In this document: one piece after another, positions 26,869-34,597 of the stretch
Layout of the letters: each line of letters begins with the position of its first letter
Numbering within the stretch: position 1 is the first letter of the stretch
Notes under the pieces: generated by a model
What the model saw: only the letters and a program-made list of their open reading frames with translations
Database searches by the model: none
What the model was told of the DNA's origin: nothing
Program-made: the position numbers and the translations under genes
Source of the DNA: Agromyces ramosus
GTDB taxonomy: Bacteria > Actinomycetota > Actinomycetes > Actinomycetales > Microbacteriaceae
Assembly: GCF_030817175.1 (NCBI RefSeq)
Contig: NZ_JAUSYY010000001.1
Span: forward strand, 2,294,001-2,358,000
Length of the DNA: 64,000 nucleotides
Direction: 5' to 3'

Positions 26869-27570
26869 TCAGCCCAGCGGATGCCTCGGCGCGAACGGAC
26901 CGCGCAGCGCCGCCCACTGCAGCAGCATGATCGTCTTCGCGTCGACGATGTCGCGGCCGATGCCGTCGAGCGCCCCGTCGAAGGGCAGCTCGAGCACCTC
27001 GATGTCTTCGCCCTCATGCGCGAGACCGCCGCCCGCGCCCGAGCGGGTGGCGCGGCTATAGGGCGCGGCGAAGAAGTGCAGCCGCTCGGTCACCGAGCCG
27101 GGGCTCATGTACGCGTCGAAGACGTGCTCGACCTCGCCGACCGCGTGACCGGTCTCCTCCTCGGCCTCACGGCGGATCGCCGTCTCGGGGTCGTCTTCGT
27201 CGAGCAGGCCCGCCGCGGTCTCGATGAGCAGGCCGTCGGGGTGCTCGTTCACGTACGCCGGGAACCGGAACTGGCGGGTGAGCAGCACGGTGCGCGCCTC
27301 GAGGTCGTAGAGCAGGATGCATGCCCCGTCGCCACGGTCGTAGGTCTCACGCTCTTCGGTGGTCCACCGGCCGTCGCGATGCTGGAAGTCGAACGTCGTC
27401 GTTCGCGTGACGTACCAGTTCGACGTGAGCACCCGCACGTCGCGCACGCGTACGCGCGGATTGCGATCGAGGTCGCGCCCCACGAGATCGAGGCCGGTGC
27501 GGCCGCGTCGGTCGGGCACGTCGACGCCGGGCTGCGGCACCCGCTCGCCCGTGATGTCAGCCTGCGGCAT
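26869..27570 (-). CDS. Nudix hydrolase (ADP-ribose/GDP-mannose pyrophosphatase type)
   Basis: A 233-aa protein. The Nudix box reads AAGLLDEDDPETAIRREAEEETGH, matching GX5EX7REUXEEXGU apart from small variation. Preceding residues VLLTRQFRFPAYVNEHPDG and following MSPGSVTERLHFFAAPY are typical of the NudK/ADP-ribose pyrophosphatase group. It starts 5 bp after the yajQ stop and is probably in the same operon. The precise substrate is not readable. Confidence 0.85.
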   Translation of the reverse strand: MPQADITGERVPQPGVDVPDRRGRTGLDLVGRDLDRNPRVRVRDVRVLTSNWYVTRTTTFDFQHRDGRWTTEERETYDRGDGACILLYDLEARTVLLTRQFRFPAYVNEHPDGLLIETAAGLLDEDDPETAIRREAEEETGHAVGEVEHVFDAYMSPGSVTERLHFFAAPYSRATRSGAGGGLAHEGEDIEVLELPFDGALDGIGRDIVDAKTIMLLQWAALRGPFAPRHPLG

Positions 27571-27575
27571 GCGGC

Positions 27576-28064
27576 TCAGCGGAAGTTCACGAACTGCAGG
27601 GCGACCTCGAGGTCTTTGCCCTTCAGCAGCGCCATCGTGGCCTGCAGGTCGTCGCGGCTCTTCGATGAGACGCGCAGTTCGTCGCCCTGGATCTGGCTCT
27701 TCACGCTCTTGGGCGCCTCGTCGCGGATGATCTTGTTGATCTTCTTCGCGTTCTCGGAGTCGATGCCGGCCTTCATGGAGGTCTCGATGCGGAACTCCTT
27801 GCCCGAGGCGTAGGGCTCGCCCGCGTCGAGCGACCGCAGCGAGATGCCGCGCTTGATGAGCTTCGCCTCGTAGACCTCGAGGATCGCCTTCGCGCGCTCT
27901 TCGCTGTTGGCCTTGATGAGCACCTTCTCGCCGGACTGCTCGATCGATGCGCCCACGTTCTTGAAGTCGTAGCGCTGGGCGACCTCTTTCTGCGCCTGGT
28001 GGAGGGCGTTGTCGGCCTCCATCTGGTCGACCTTGGAAACGATGTCGAACGTCGAATCTGCCAT
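27576..28064 (-). CDS. yajQ: YajQ family nucleotide-binding protein
   Basis: A 162-aa protein, the usual YajQ length. MADSTFDIVSKVDQMEADNALHQAQKEVAQRYDFKNVGASIE and the C-terminal DELRVSSKSRDDLQATMALLKGKDLEVALQFVNFR are family hallmarks. YajQ proteins bind nucleic acids or cyclic di-GMP in some bacteria. The physiological role here is unknown. The ATG at 28064 is chosen on homology and on a leaderless -10 box 6 nt upstream. Confidence 0.93.
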   Translation of the reverse strand: MADSTFDIVSKVDQMEADNALHQAQKEVAQRYDFKNVGASIEQSGEKVLIKANSEERAKAILEVYEAKLIKRGISLRSLDAGEPYASGKEFRIETSMKAGIDSENAKKINKIIRDEAPKSVKSQIQGDELRVSSKSRDDLQATMALLKGKDLEVALQFVNFR

Positions 28065-28070
28065 TCCGAC

Positions 28071-28076
28071 AGTGTA
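28071..28076 (-). promoter_or_regulatory. -10 box of a leaderless promoter (yajQ)
   Basis: On the minus strand TACACT ends 6 nt before the yajQ ATG. Confidence 0.5.
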
Positions 28077-28128
28077 CCGAGCGGATGCTCCGGCCAGCAG
28101 TGTCGGCAGCGAGCCCGCCGCCCGTACG

Positions 28129-29145
28129 CTAGGGCGCGGGGCGGGCGGTGCTCGAGCGCACGCGCAACTCGTACGGCAGCGGGGTGGCGGCGGGCGCAGG
28201 GGCATCCGCGTCGGGCTCGAGCTGCTCCATCAGGATCTCGACCGCCTGCTCTCCTTGCACGCGAGGAAACTGCGCCACGGTGGAGAGGCCGAAGAAGTCG
28301 GCGAGGTCATGGTCGTCGATGCCGATGACCGAGACGTCGCGGGGCACGACGAGTCCGAGGTCGCGGGCGGCGAGGATCGAGCCGAAGGCCATCTCATCGG
28401 ATGCCGCGAAGATCGCCGTGGGGCGGTTGTGCGGTGCACCGAGCAGCTGCTTCGTCGCGTGGTAGCCGCCCGCGATCGTGAAGTCGGCGGGAGCGAAGAG
28501 CCGCTGGTCGACCTCGAGCCCGGCGTCACGGAGCGCGCCTTCGTAGCCGATGCGGCGGTGCGTCGGCAGGTGGAAGTCGACGTCGAACTCGAGGTCGCCG
28601 CCGATGTGGGCGATGCGCGTGTGACCGAGGCCGATGAGGTGCTCGGTCGCGAGCCGGGCGACGGCGACGTCGTCGATCGTGAGGGTGCGCACTCCGGGGA
28701 TCGGTCCGCCGACGCCGACGAGCGGCTTGCCGAGGTCGTGCAGTCGGGCGACCTCGGGCTCAGTGAGCTCGAGGGAGACCGCGATCACCGCGTCGACGCG
28801 CTGGCGCAAGAGGAAGTGCTCGAACACGCTCGAACGCTCTTGACCGTCGCCCGAGAGGTTGTAGAGGGTGAGGTCGTAGCCGCTGCGGAGCAGCGCCTGT
28901 TGCGCGCCCTCGAGCACCGAGGAGAAGAACCACCGGTTCAGGAACGGGATGACCACGCCGATGTTGCGCGTGCGGCCGGAGGCAAGGCTCGATGCGTTCG
29001 ACGAGACGACGTAGCCGAGCCGGGCGGCCGCCTCGAGCACCTTCGCCTTGGACGCGGGCGAGACGTGGCCGCGGCCGCTGAGCGCGCGCGACACCGTCGC
29101 GGTGGAGACCCCCGCGAGCTTCGCGACCTCTTCGATGCCGGCCAT
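28129..29145 (-). CDS. LacI family transcriptional regulator
   Basis: A 338-aa repressor-type protein. The N-terminal helix-turn-helix IEEVAKLAGVSTATVSRALSGRGHVSPASKAKVLEAAARLGYV is classical, followed by a periplasmic-binding-protein-like sensor domain (NIGVVIPFLNRWFFSSVLEGAQQALL, FAASDEMAFGSILAARDLGLVVPRDVSVIGIDD). It is a candidate for the factor that binds the two CRE-like operators in the maltodextrin locus 7 kb downstream, but nothing in the sequence proves this pairing. Confidence 0.9.
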   Translation of the reverse strand: MAGIEEVAKLAGVSTATVSRALSGRGHVSPASKAKVLEAAARLGYVVSSNASSLASGRTRNIGVVIPFLNRWFFSSVLEGAQQALLRSGYDLTLYNLSGDGQERSSVFEHFLLRQRVDAVIAVSLELTEPEVARLHDLGKPLVGVGGPIPGVRTLTIDDVAVARLATEHLIGLGHTRIAHIGGDLEFDVDFHLPTHRRIGYEGALRDAGLEVDQRLFAPADFTIAGGYHATKQLLGAPHNRPTAIFAASDEMAFGSILAARDLGLVVPRDVSVIGIDDHDLADFFGLSTVAQFPRVQGEQAVEILMEQLEPDADAPAPAATPLPYELRVRSSTARPAP

Positions 29146-29361
29146 GTGCCCCTCGTTTTCCCCGGCATCGCCGCGTCAGAGGAATCCTACCGCTCGGGCC
29201 CCGGCGCGGGCCCGAGCTCGGCCCGAGCGGTTCCGGCTCGCGTTGACGCCGCGCCGCGTGGCGCATTGCCTCATTCAGGGAGGTGCTGTAGAAATGGCCG
29301 AGTCTGGGCGCTCTCATCGAGGCGCGCACCCCCAGTTCGCCGCCTCGAAGGGAGCCTGCCC

Positions 29362-29526
29362 ATGAAGTGGGTCAAACCGCTCGCCGTCGGCATCGTCGTG
29401 CTGTTCGCGCTGTTCTTCATGATCAGCCGTCCTGAGGACGCCGCCAACGCCGTGCAGGGCGCGGTCGACGCGGTGGCCACGGCCGGAGCGGCGATGGGCA
29501 GGTTCTTCACCTCGCTCGCCTCGTGA
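29362..29526 (+). CDS. small membrane protein, 54 aa
   Basis: MKWVKPLAVGIVVLFALFFM forms one transmembrane helix, followed by ISRPEDAANAVQGAVDAVATAGAAMGRFFTSLAS, an amphipathic Ala-rich tail. Preceded by GAAGGGAG. It lies 4 bp before the PH-domain gene, so the two are likely translated from one message. Function unknown. Confidence 0.7.
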   Translation: MKWVKPLAVGIVVLFALFFMISRPEDAANAVQGAVDAVATAGAAMGRFFTSLAS

Positions 29527-29530
29527 CGCC

Positions 29531-30112
29531 ATGAGCATCTTCGGGTTCGACCCCAGGGTCGAGCGCCACCTGATCGCCGACGAGGGCGAGGTGATCATCG
29601 ACGAGGTGCGCAAGCACTGGGCGGCCACCGTCGGCCCGATGCTCGAGATGGCCGCCGCGATTCCCGTGCTGCTGCTGCTCGCCTGGCTGCCGAGCGGCGC
29701 CTACTGGCTTCCGCTGTTCCTCGCCCTGTTCCTCGTGCTGCACGGCATGTGGCGCATGCTCGCCGTGCAGATGGACCGCTTCGTCGTCACCAACATGCGG
29801 GTGTTCCGGGTGCATGGCATCCTGTCGCAGCGCATCGCCACGATGCCCATCGCGCGAATCCTCGACATCTCGGTGTACAAGCCGCTCATCGGCCGCGTCT
29901 TCGGCTACGGGCACTTCATCTTCGAATCGGCCGCGCAAGACCAGGGCCTGCGCGAGATCAGGTTCGTCGGCTCGCCGAACGAGCGCGGTGCGACGATCCA
30001 GCGGGTCATCCAGCGCTCGGGACTGCGCGGGCCGGCGCGGGCCGCACGCCCGGCGCCCACCGACTTCGACCCGAACGAGACGGCCGAGATGCCGTGGTGG
30101 CGCGCGGGTTGA
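29531..30112 (+). CDS. PH domain-containing membrane protein
   Basis: A 193-aa protein. Two closely spaced helices near residues 38-75 are followed by a bacterial PH-like (bPH2/DUF304-type) domain: RFVVTNMRVFRVHGILSQRIATMPIARILDISVYKPLIGRVFGYGHFIFESAAQDQGLREIRFV. The pattern of ITNxR and the ...IxD(I/V) box is characteristic. The C-terminal tail ends NETAEMPWW. Such proteins are abundant in Actinobacteria and their role is unknown. Confidence 0.85.
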   Translation: MSIFGFDPRVERHLIADEGEVIIDEVRKHWAATVGPMLEMAAAIPVLLLLAWLPSGAYWLPLFLALFLVLHGMWRMLAVQMDRFVVTNMRVFRVHGILSQRIATMPIARILDISVYKPLIGRVFGYGHFIFESAAQDQGLREIRFVGSPNERGATIQRVIQRSGLRGPARAARPAPTDFDPNETAEMPWWRAG

Positions 30113-30180
30113 GCCCGCAGCATCCGTCAATCTCCCGCGGGCGTGCGCTGATTTCTCGACACGCCATTCCATGGGTATCC

Positions 30181-30186
30181 TTGACA
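30181..30186 (+). promoter_or_regulatory. -35 element of the tRNA-Tyr promoter
   Basis: A consensus TTGACA 38 bp before the tRNA. The -10 is weak (AGAACG near 30204). Stable-RNA promoters commonly show a strong -35. Confidence 0.4.
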
Positions 30187-30223
30187 GGCCCCCGGTTGTG
30201 TGCAGAACGTGGTCGGGTGCGAT

Positions 30224-30305
30224 GGCGAGTTACCCAAGCGGCCAAAGGGATCTGACTGTAAATCAGACTGCTCAGCATTCGGGGGTTCGAATCCCTCACT
30301 CGCCA
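30224..30305 (+). tRNA. tRNA-Tyr (GTA anticodon)
   Basis: An 82-nt class II tRNA. Acceptor GGCGAGT (30224-30230) pairs with ACTCGCC (30298-30304) followed by discriminator A. The anticodon stem TCTGACTGTAAATCAGA presents GTA in a CTGTAAA loop, and a long variable arm and the GGTTCGAATCC T-loop follow. No CCA is encoded. Followed directly by an intrinsic terminator. Confidence 0.95.
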
Positions 30306-30311
30306 CGTATG

Positions 30312-30333
30312 AAGCCCCGGTTCGCCGGGGCTT
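30312..30333 (+). terminator. intrinsic terminator after tRNA-Tyr
   Basis: AAGCCCCGG TTCG CCGGGGCTT, a 9-bp stem with a stable UUCG tetraloop and a short pyrimidine tail, 6 nt after the tRNA. Confidence 0.85.
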
Positions 30334-30378
30334 TCGTCGTCTCCGGGGCTTTCGTCGTCGCCGGTGCTTTCGTCGTCT
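30325..30378 (+). repeat. tandem 18-bp repeats of the terminator 3' arm
   Basis: The unit CCGGGGCTTTCGTCGTCT and near copies (one G to T change, one last-base change) occur three times in a row at 30325, 30343 and 30361, with a fourth partial CCGGGGC. Each repeats the descending arm of the terminator, so alternative pairings with the single ascending arm are possible. Confidence 0.75.
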
Positions 30379-30407
30379 CCGGGGCGGGCGCGCGACGGGG
30401 CGGGGCG

Positions 30408-30413
30408 TAGCGT
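30408..30413 (+). promoter_or_regulatory. -10 box of a leaderless promoter (inositol monophosphatase)
   Basis: TAGCGT ends 7 nt before the ATG at 30421, which is why that start is preferred over the ATG at 30415. Confidence 0.45.
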
Positions 30414-30420
30414 TATGGGA

Positions 30421-31320
30421 ATGAGCGAGCGCGAGGCATCCGTCGAGAACCAGTCAGTCGCAGCGTCGGGTGGGGCTGAGGCATCCGGAACCACCGTCGG
30501 CCCCGAGGCATCCGCCGCACCGGCCGCCCTGCTGCAACTGGCCCGCCGCATCGCCGTGCAGGCTGCCGAGTTCGCGCTCGCAGCGCGCCGGGTCGGCGTG
30601 GCGGTCGCCGCGACCAAGTCGACGCCGACCGACATCGTCACCGCGACCGATCGGGAGACCGAGACGCTCATCCGCTCGCTGATCCTCGCCGCGCGCCCCG
30701 ACGACGGCATCATCGGCGAAGAGGACATCGCGCACGTCGGCACGAGCGGACTCGACTGGGTCGTCGACCCCATCGACGGCACCGTGAACTTCCTCTACGG
30801 GATCCCGGCGTGGTCGGTCAGCATCGCCGTCGTCGAGGGCACCCCCGAGCCCGGCGGCTGGACCACGCTCGCCGGCGTCGTCGCGAACCCCGTGACAGGC
30901 GAGGTGTTCGAGGCCACCGCGGGAGGAGGGGCGCGACTCGGTGAGCTCTCGCTCGCGGTCAACACCGGCGTCGCACTGAGCCAGGCGCTCGTCGGTACCG
31001 GGTTCTCGTACTCGGCCGAGCGGCGGCGCGAGCAGGCGCAGGTGCTGCTCGAGCTGCTGCCGCGCGTACGCGACCTGCGCCGCGCGGGCTCGGCGGCGCT
31101 CGACCTCTGCGCGGTCGCCGCCGGACGGCTCGACGCCTTCTACGAGCGGGGCCTGAACCCGTGGGACCACGCTGCCGGCGCGCTCATCGCCCGCGAGGCG
31201 GGTGCCCGCGTCGGCGGGCTCGGCGGCGGGCCAGAGAGCTTCGAGCTCCTCGTCGCCGCGGCGCCGGCACTGTACGCGGAACTGGCGACTGCGCTCATCG
31301 ACGCGGGCGTCGACGCGTGA
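30421..31320 (+). CDS. inositol monophosphatase family protein
   Basis: A 299-aa Mg-dependent phosphatase. The metal-binding motifs are IIGEEDIAHV (Glu), WVVDPIDGTVNF (DPxDGT) and WDHAAGALIAREAGA (WDxAAG), all intact. The N-terminal 40 residues are low complexity. The substrate could be inositol phosphate, histidinol phosphate or another sugar phosphate; the family motifs do not separate these. Confidence 0.88.
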   Translation: MSEREASVENQSVAASGGAEASGTTVGPEASAAPAALLQLARRIAVQAAEFALAARRVGVAVAATKSTPTDIVTATDRETETLIRSLILAARPDDGIIGEEDIAHVGTSGLDWVVDPIDGTVNFLYGIPAWSVSIAVVEGTPEPGGWTTLAGVVANPVTGEVFEATAGGGARLGELSLAVNTGVALSQALVGTGFSYSAERRREQAQVLLELLPRVRDLRRAGSAALDLCAVAAGRLDAFYERGLNPWDHAAGALIAREAGARVGGLGGGPESFELLVAAAPALYAELATALIDAGVDA

Positions 31321-31412
31321 CCGGTTCGGGCCGATCTGCCCGGTACGAGCTGCCAGCCCGTACGGATGCCGCGGTCAGGGCATGTCCAGACTTCCGGGAA
31401 TCTCCGTCTCAC

Positions 31413-31442
31413 TTGGCACGGTCAGACGAGAACGGCTAGTCT
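31413..31442 (+). promoter_or_regulatory. promoter of the M23 peptidase gene
   Basis: TTGGCA (31413-31418), an 18-bp spacer and TAGTCT (31437-31442) form a sigma-A-like promoter 33 bp before the ATG at 31475. Confidence 0.5.
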
Positions 31443-31474
31443 TTACCAATCCGTTATCTCGGCGAAGTGCTGGG

Positions 31475-33328
31475 ATGACCACCTCGATCCTCTTCCCGCC
31501 GCCCAAGCCGAGAGTTCTCCTCCACGTGCTCGAGTCCCCCCTCGTGCCCGACGGTTCAACGCCAGGCACCCAGGCTTCCCTGCCGCCCGAACGACCCCTC
31601 ACCCGGCGTGAGCTGCGCGAGGCAGAGGCAACTGAAGCTCGACGCGCAGAACTCGCGAACGGTGCGGTAGCGGATGCCGCGGCGCAGCCGCCGGTGCATC
31701 AGCCCCCGTTCGAGGCATCCGCCCGGCGCCCTGCAACGCAGCCGAGCTTCGACGATCTCTTCGGCCCCAGGGGCGGGGCCGCGGCCGTGTATCCGCCGCC
31801 TCCGTCGCAGACGCACCAGGCCGCTCGGCCCGTTCACCAGCCGGCGCAGCCCTCGTATTCTTCCCAGGCCTCGCAGCCCTCGCAGCCCTCGTCTCCCTCG
31901 CATCCTGAAGCTCTCGCGATCGATGCCCTCCGGCCCCGCCGTGGCACCGCCCGCCCGCCCGTTCCCTCCGTTGAGGCCGAGCCGATCGACCATCACGTCG
32001 ACCGCGACTCGGCCTTCGGTGCATCCGGCGCCCGGAGCGCGGCATCGACCGGATTCGACGACCTGTTCGCCGGACTCGGCGACGCCGCCGGCACCGAAGA
32101 GGTGACTCGCGGCGATCGCGCGACTCGAGGCGTTCGCGGTGCGAAGCCCACCAGGGCCGAGCGCAAAGCTGCGAAGTCCACCGGCCCGAAGCGAAGCGGC
32201 AACGCAACCGTGCCGCCTTCCCCCCGCGCAACCGCGCCTGGCGTGCTGCCCATCGGTGCTGCAACCGACGACTTCGCGGCGCTCATCGCCGCCGCAGCCG
32301 GCGCCGGTGCGGCTGCCTCGCCGGCTCCGACCGACGCGCCGGCCCCGCCGCGCTTCGACGCGCGACCCGCGGCTGCGGAGCTGCTTTCGCCGGCTTCCGG
32401 CGCGGGCGCCCTCCCGGCGTCCATCGCCGCCGCGCGGTCCACCGCCGCCGCCACCGCCAGCGCGGGCGCAGCCGCGCTTCCTCCCGCCGACGGCCGCGCC
32501 TCACGGCGCGCGTCGCACGCACCGCACTCGCGGCGGGCATCCGACTCGGCCTCACGCCCGGCATCCGCCTCGGCCTCACGCCCGGCATCCGTCACCGCAC
32601 CTCGTACTGCGCAGCGCCGCTCCCGCGCCTCGACTCGGGTCGCGAGCATCGTGGCCATGAGTTTCGCCGCGCTGCTCGCCGTTGCGACATCCGTGCCCTC
32701 GCTCTCGCTGCTCTCGCCCGAAGACGTGCAGGCGATGGCGCTCGAGAGCACGAACCCGGGCATTCAAGGCGGCCAGCGCGTCGAGATCACCGGCGGCGTG
32801 CTCGCACAAGACGTCGCGCGCGAGGGCTACGCGACGCAGACCATCGACGAGTACGCGCGGGCCGCCGGCATCCGCCCGGAGGCGACCTTCACGAACAACC
32901 CGGCTGGCACGATCCAGTGGCCGTTCGCGGTCGGCGTGCACATCGGCGACCGCTTCGGCTACCGCGATTGCTCCGGATGCTCGAGCGACCACGGCGGGCA
33001 GGACTTCAACCCGGGGCTCGGCGCCGAGATCCAGGCGATCGCCGATGGCACCGTCTCGAACTCGACCGACTCGGGCGGCTCGCTCGGCGTGGTCATGATG
33101 ATCGACCATGTCATCGACGGCCAGGTCGTGACGAGCGTGTACGCGCACATGGAGTACGACTCGCGGCGCTTCGAGGTCGGCGACACCGTCGCGGTCGGCG
33201 ACGTCATCGGCTCGACCGGCGACACCGGCATGTCGACCGGCCCGCACCTCCACTTCGAGATCCGCCTCGGCGGCATCAACGGCACCAAGGTCGACCCGCT
33301 CGAGTGGTTGTACGCCAACACGAACTAG
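31475..33328 (+). CDS. M23 family peptidoglycan endopeptidase with long disordered N-terminus
   Basis: A 617-aa protein. Residues 1-385 are Ala/Pro/Ser-rich and disordered (cytoplasmic side), followed by a transmembrane helix near VASIVAMSFAALLAVATSVPSLSLL. The C-terminal M23/LytM domain has the zinc motifs SSDHGGQDFNPG and GPHLHFEIRLGG and is extracytoplasmic. It probably cuts stem-peptide bridges in the cell wall. The internal SASRPAS-type repeats near 32530-32600 come from 24-bp units that contain GGCATCCG. ATG 31475 is chosen because a promoter lies just before it. Confidence 0.85.
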   Translation: MTTSILFPPPKPRVLLHVLESPLVPDGSTPGTQASLPPERPLTRRELREAEATEARRAELANGAVADAAAQPPVHQPPFEASARRPATQPSFDDLFGPRGGAAAVYPPPPSQTHQAARPVHQPAQPSYSSQASQPSQPSSPSHPEALAIDALRPRRGTARPPVPSVEAEPIDHHVDRDSAFGASGARSAASTGFDDLFAGLGDAAGTEEVTRGDRATRGVRGAKPTRAERKAAKSTGPKRSGNATVPPSPRATAPGVLPIGAATDDFAALIAAAAGAGAAASPAPTDAPAPPRFDARPAAAELLSPASGAGALPASIAAARSTAAATASAGAAALPPADGRASRRASHAPHSRRASDSASRPASASASRPASVTAPRTAQRRSRASTRVASIVAMSFAALLAVATSVPSLSLLSPEDVQAMALESTNPGIQGGQRVEITGGVLAQDVAREGYATQTIDEYARAAGIRPEATFTNNPAGTIQWPFAVGVHIGDRFGYRDCSGCSSDHGGQDFNPGLGAEIQAIADGTVSNSTDSGGSLGVVMMIDHVIDGQVVTSVYAHMEYDSRRFEVGDTVAVGDVIGSTGDTGMSTGPHLHFEIRLGGINGTKVDPLEWLYANTN

Positions 33329-33421
33329 CGCGGCATCCGCTCGGCCGGCGGCGTACCGTCCGGGCCCCCGGTGCCGTCTCAGGAAAAGTGTGCGCACAGG
33401 CCGCCACAGCGGCGTGCGGGT

Positions 33422-33440
33422 CCCAATCTCCTGAATTGGC
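33422..33440 (+). repeat. left copy of an inverted repeat flanking the DUF559 gene
   Basis: CCCAATCTCCTGAATTGGC. Its reverse complement occurs with one change at 34468-34486 near the end of the gene. The left copy is also the right arm of a longer hairpin (33380-33433: CAGGA...TCCTG with an inner GCCGC/GCGGC stem). Confidence 0.7.
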
Positions 33441-33537
33441 GGACCGACTGCTCCTCGACAGACGTTGATGCAGAGCAGTTGAGCGCTGTCGCGGGCGGAT
33501 GCCCGCCCACCGATGTGACATCGGTGAGGCTCTCCGA

Positions 33538-34503
33538 ATGTCGTCCTCGCACACGTCCCTGCTTGCGCTCGCCAATCGACATGGAGGGGCACTCTCGCTC
33601 CACGCATGCCGACACGCGGGCTTCTCGGCATCCGAGCTCGCCTCTGCAGTGGAGCAGGGGAGCCTGATTCGAGTGCGCCGTGGCTGGTTTGCGACCGAAG
33701 ATGCGCCAAGTGATGTCATTCGTGCGGTTCGAGTCGGTGGAGCTCTCACCGCCGCATCGTCGGCGCGGTTGAGCGGCGTCTGGTTGCTCGAGGACGAGCT
33801 GCTGCATGTTCGCGTTCTGCCGAACGCGTCTCGACTCCGTTCGCCAGATGACCCCTCGGTCCTGCTCGAACGCGAGGAGCACCGCGTCTGTCTGCACTAT
33901 CGCTCGGCAGGTCCGACACCGACGGATGCCTGGGCTCAAGAAGCGGCGCGCGACGGGCTCGCGGGCAGTATCGCGGAGATGTTCCGGTGCGCCGGGACGG
34001 TCCCTGCGATGGTGGCGCTGGAGTCCGCGCTCAACCGCGATCTCTTGTCGATGCAGTTGATCGAACTCATCCGTGGTCTGACGCCCGCCTGGGCACACCG
34101 CCCGCTCGAACTCGTGTCGCCCGACAGCGACTCGGGTCTGGAAACGATCGCGCGGCTACTGCTGCACCGGCACCGCGTCAGGGTGCAGACGCAGGTCTGG
34201 ATGGCTGGTGTGCGCCGAGTCGACTTGCTCATCGGCGACCGGCTGATCCTCAAGCTCGATGGGCGCTCCTTTCACTCAGGAGGGGACTTCGAGCGCGACC
34301 GCGCGCAAGACCTTGAACTCGCGTTGCGCGGGTATCTCGTCGTGCGACTCTCCTACCGCATGGTGACCGCCGACTGGGACCGCACGCACCGCGCAGTTGT
34401 CGAGCTGGTCAGGCGCGGCCTGCACCGCTGGGGACGGCCGGCCCGCGAAGGCGCGTCCCTCCGCCTTGCCAACTCAGGAGATTGGGCGATGAGTGCGCTC
34501 TGA
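33538..34503 (+). CDS. DUF559-type hypothetical protein
   Basis: A 321-aa protein. The N-terminal region HGGALSLHACRHAGFSASELASAVEQGSLIRVRRGWF is a winged-helix AbiEi-like module. The C-terminal region RVDLLIGDRLILKLDGRSFHSGGDFERDRAQDLELALRGYLVVRLSYRMV is the DUF559 (Vsr-like endonuclease fold) signature with conserved D...D/E residues. Function unknown. Flanked by near-perfect inverted repeats, the right one lying within its last codons, so the gene may travel as a cassette. Related to the gene at 25712. Confidence 0.72.
   Translation: MSSSHTSLLALANRHGGALSLHACRHAGFSASELASAVEQGSLIRVRRGWFATEDAPSDVIRAVRVGGALTAASSARLSGVWLLEDELLHVRVLPNASRLRSPDDPSVLLEREEHRVCLHYRSAGPTPTDAWAQEAARDGLAGSIAEMFRCAGTVPAMVALESALNRDLLSMQLIELIRGLTPAWAHRPLELVSPDSDSGLETIARLLLHRHRVRVQTQVWMAGVRRVDLLIGDRLILKLDGRSFHSGGDFERDRAQDLELALRGYLVVRLSYRMVTADWDRTHRAVVELVRRGLHRWGRPAREGASLRLANSGDWAMSAL
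34468..34486 (-). repeat. right copy of the inverted repeat flanking the DUF559 gene
   Basis: On the minus strand CCCAATCTCCTGAGTTGGC, 18 of 19 bases identical to the left copy at 33422. It forms the left arm of a second palindrome (CAGGAGATTGGGCG, 34475-34488, against CGCCCAGTTTCCTG, 34515-34528). Confidence 0.7.
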
Positions 34504-34597
34504 GGCGCGGGCGGCGCCCAGTTTCCTGCGCAAGAGAACGGAGGCGGGCGGATGCCGCGGCATCCGTCGCCCGTGAGGAGCGGATGCCGGACAGCGA

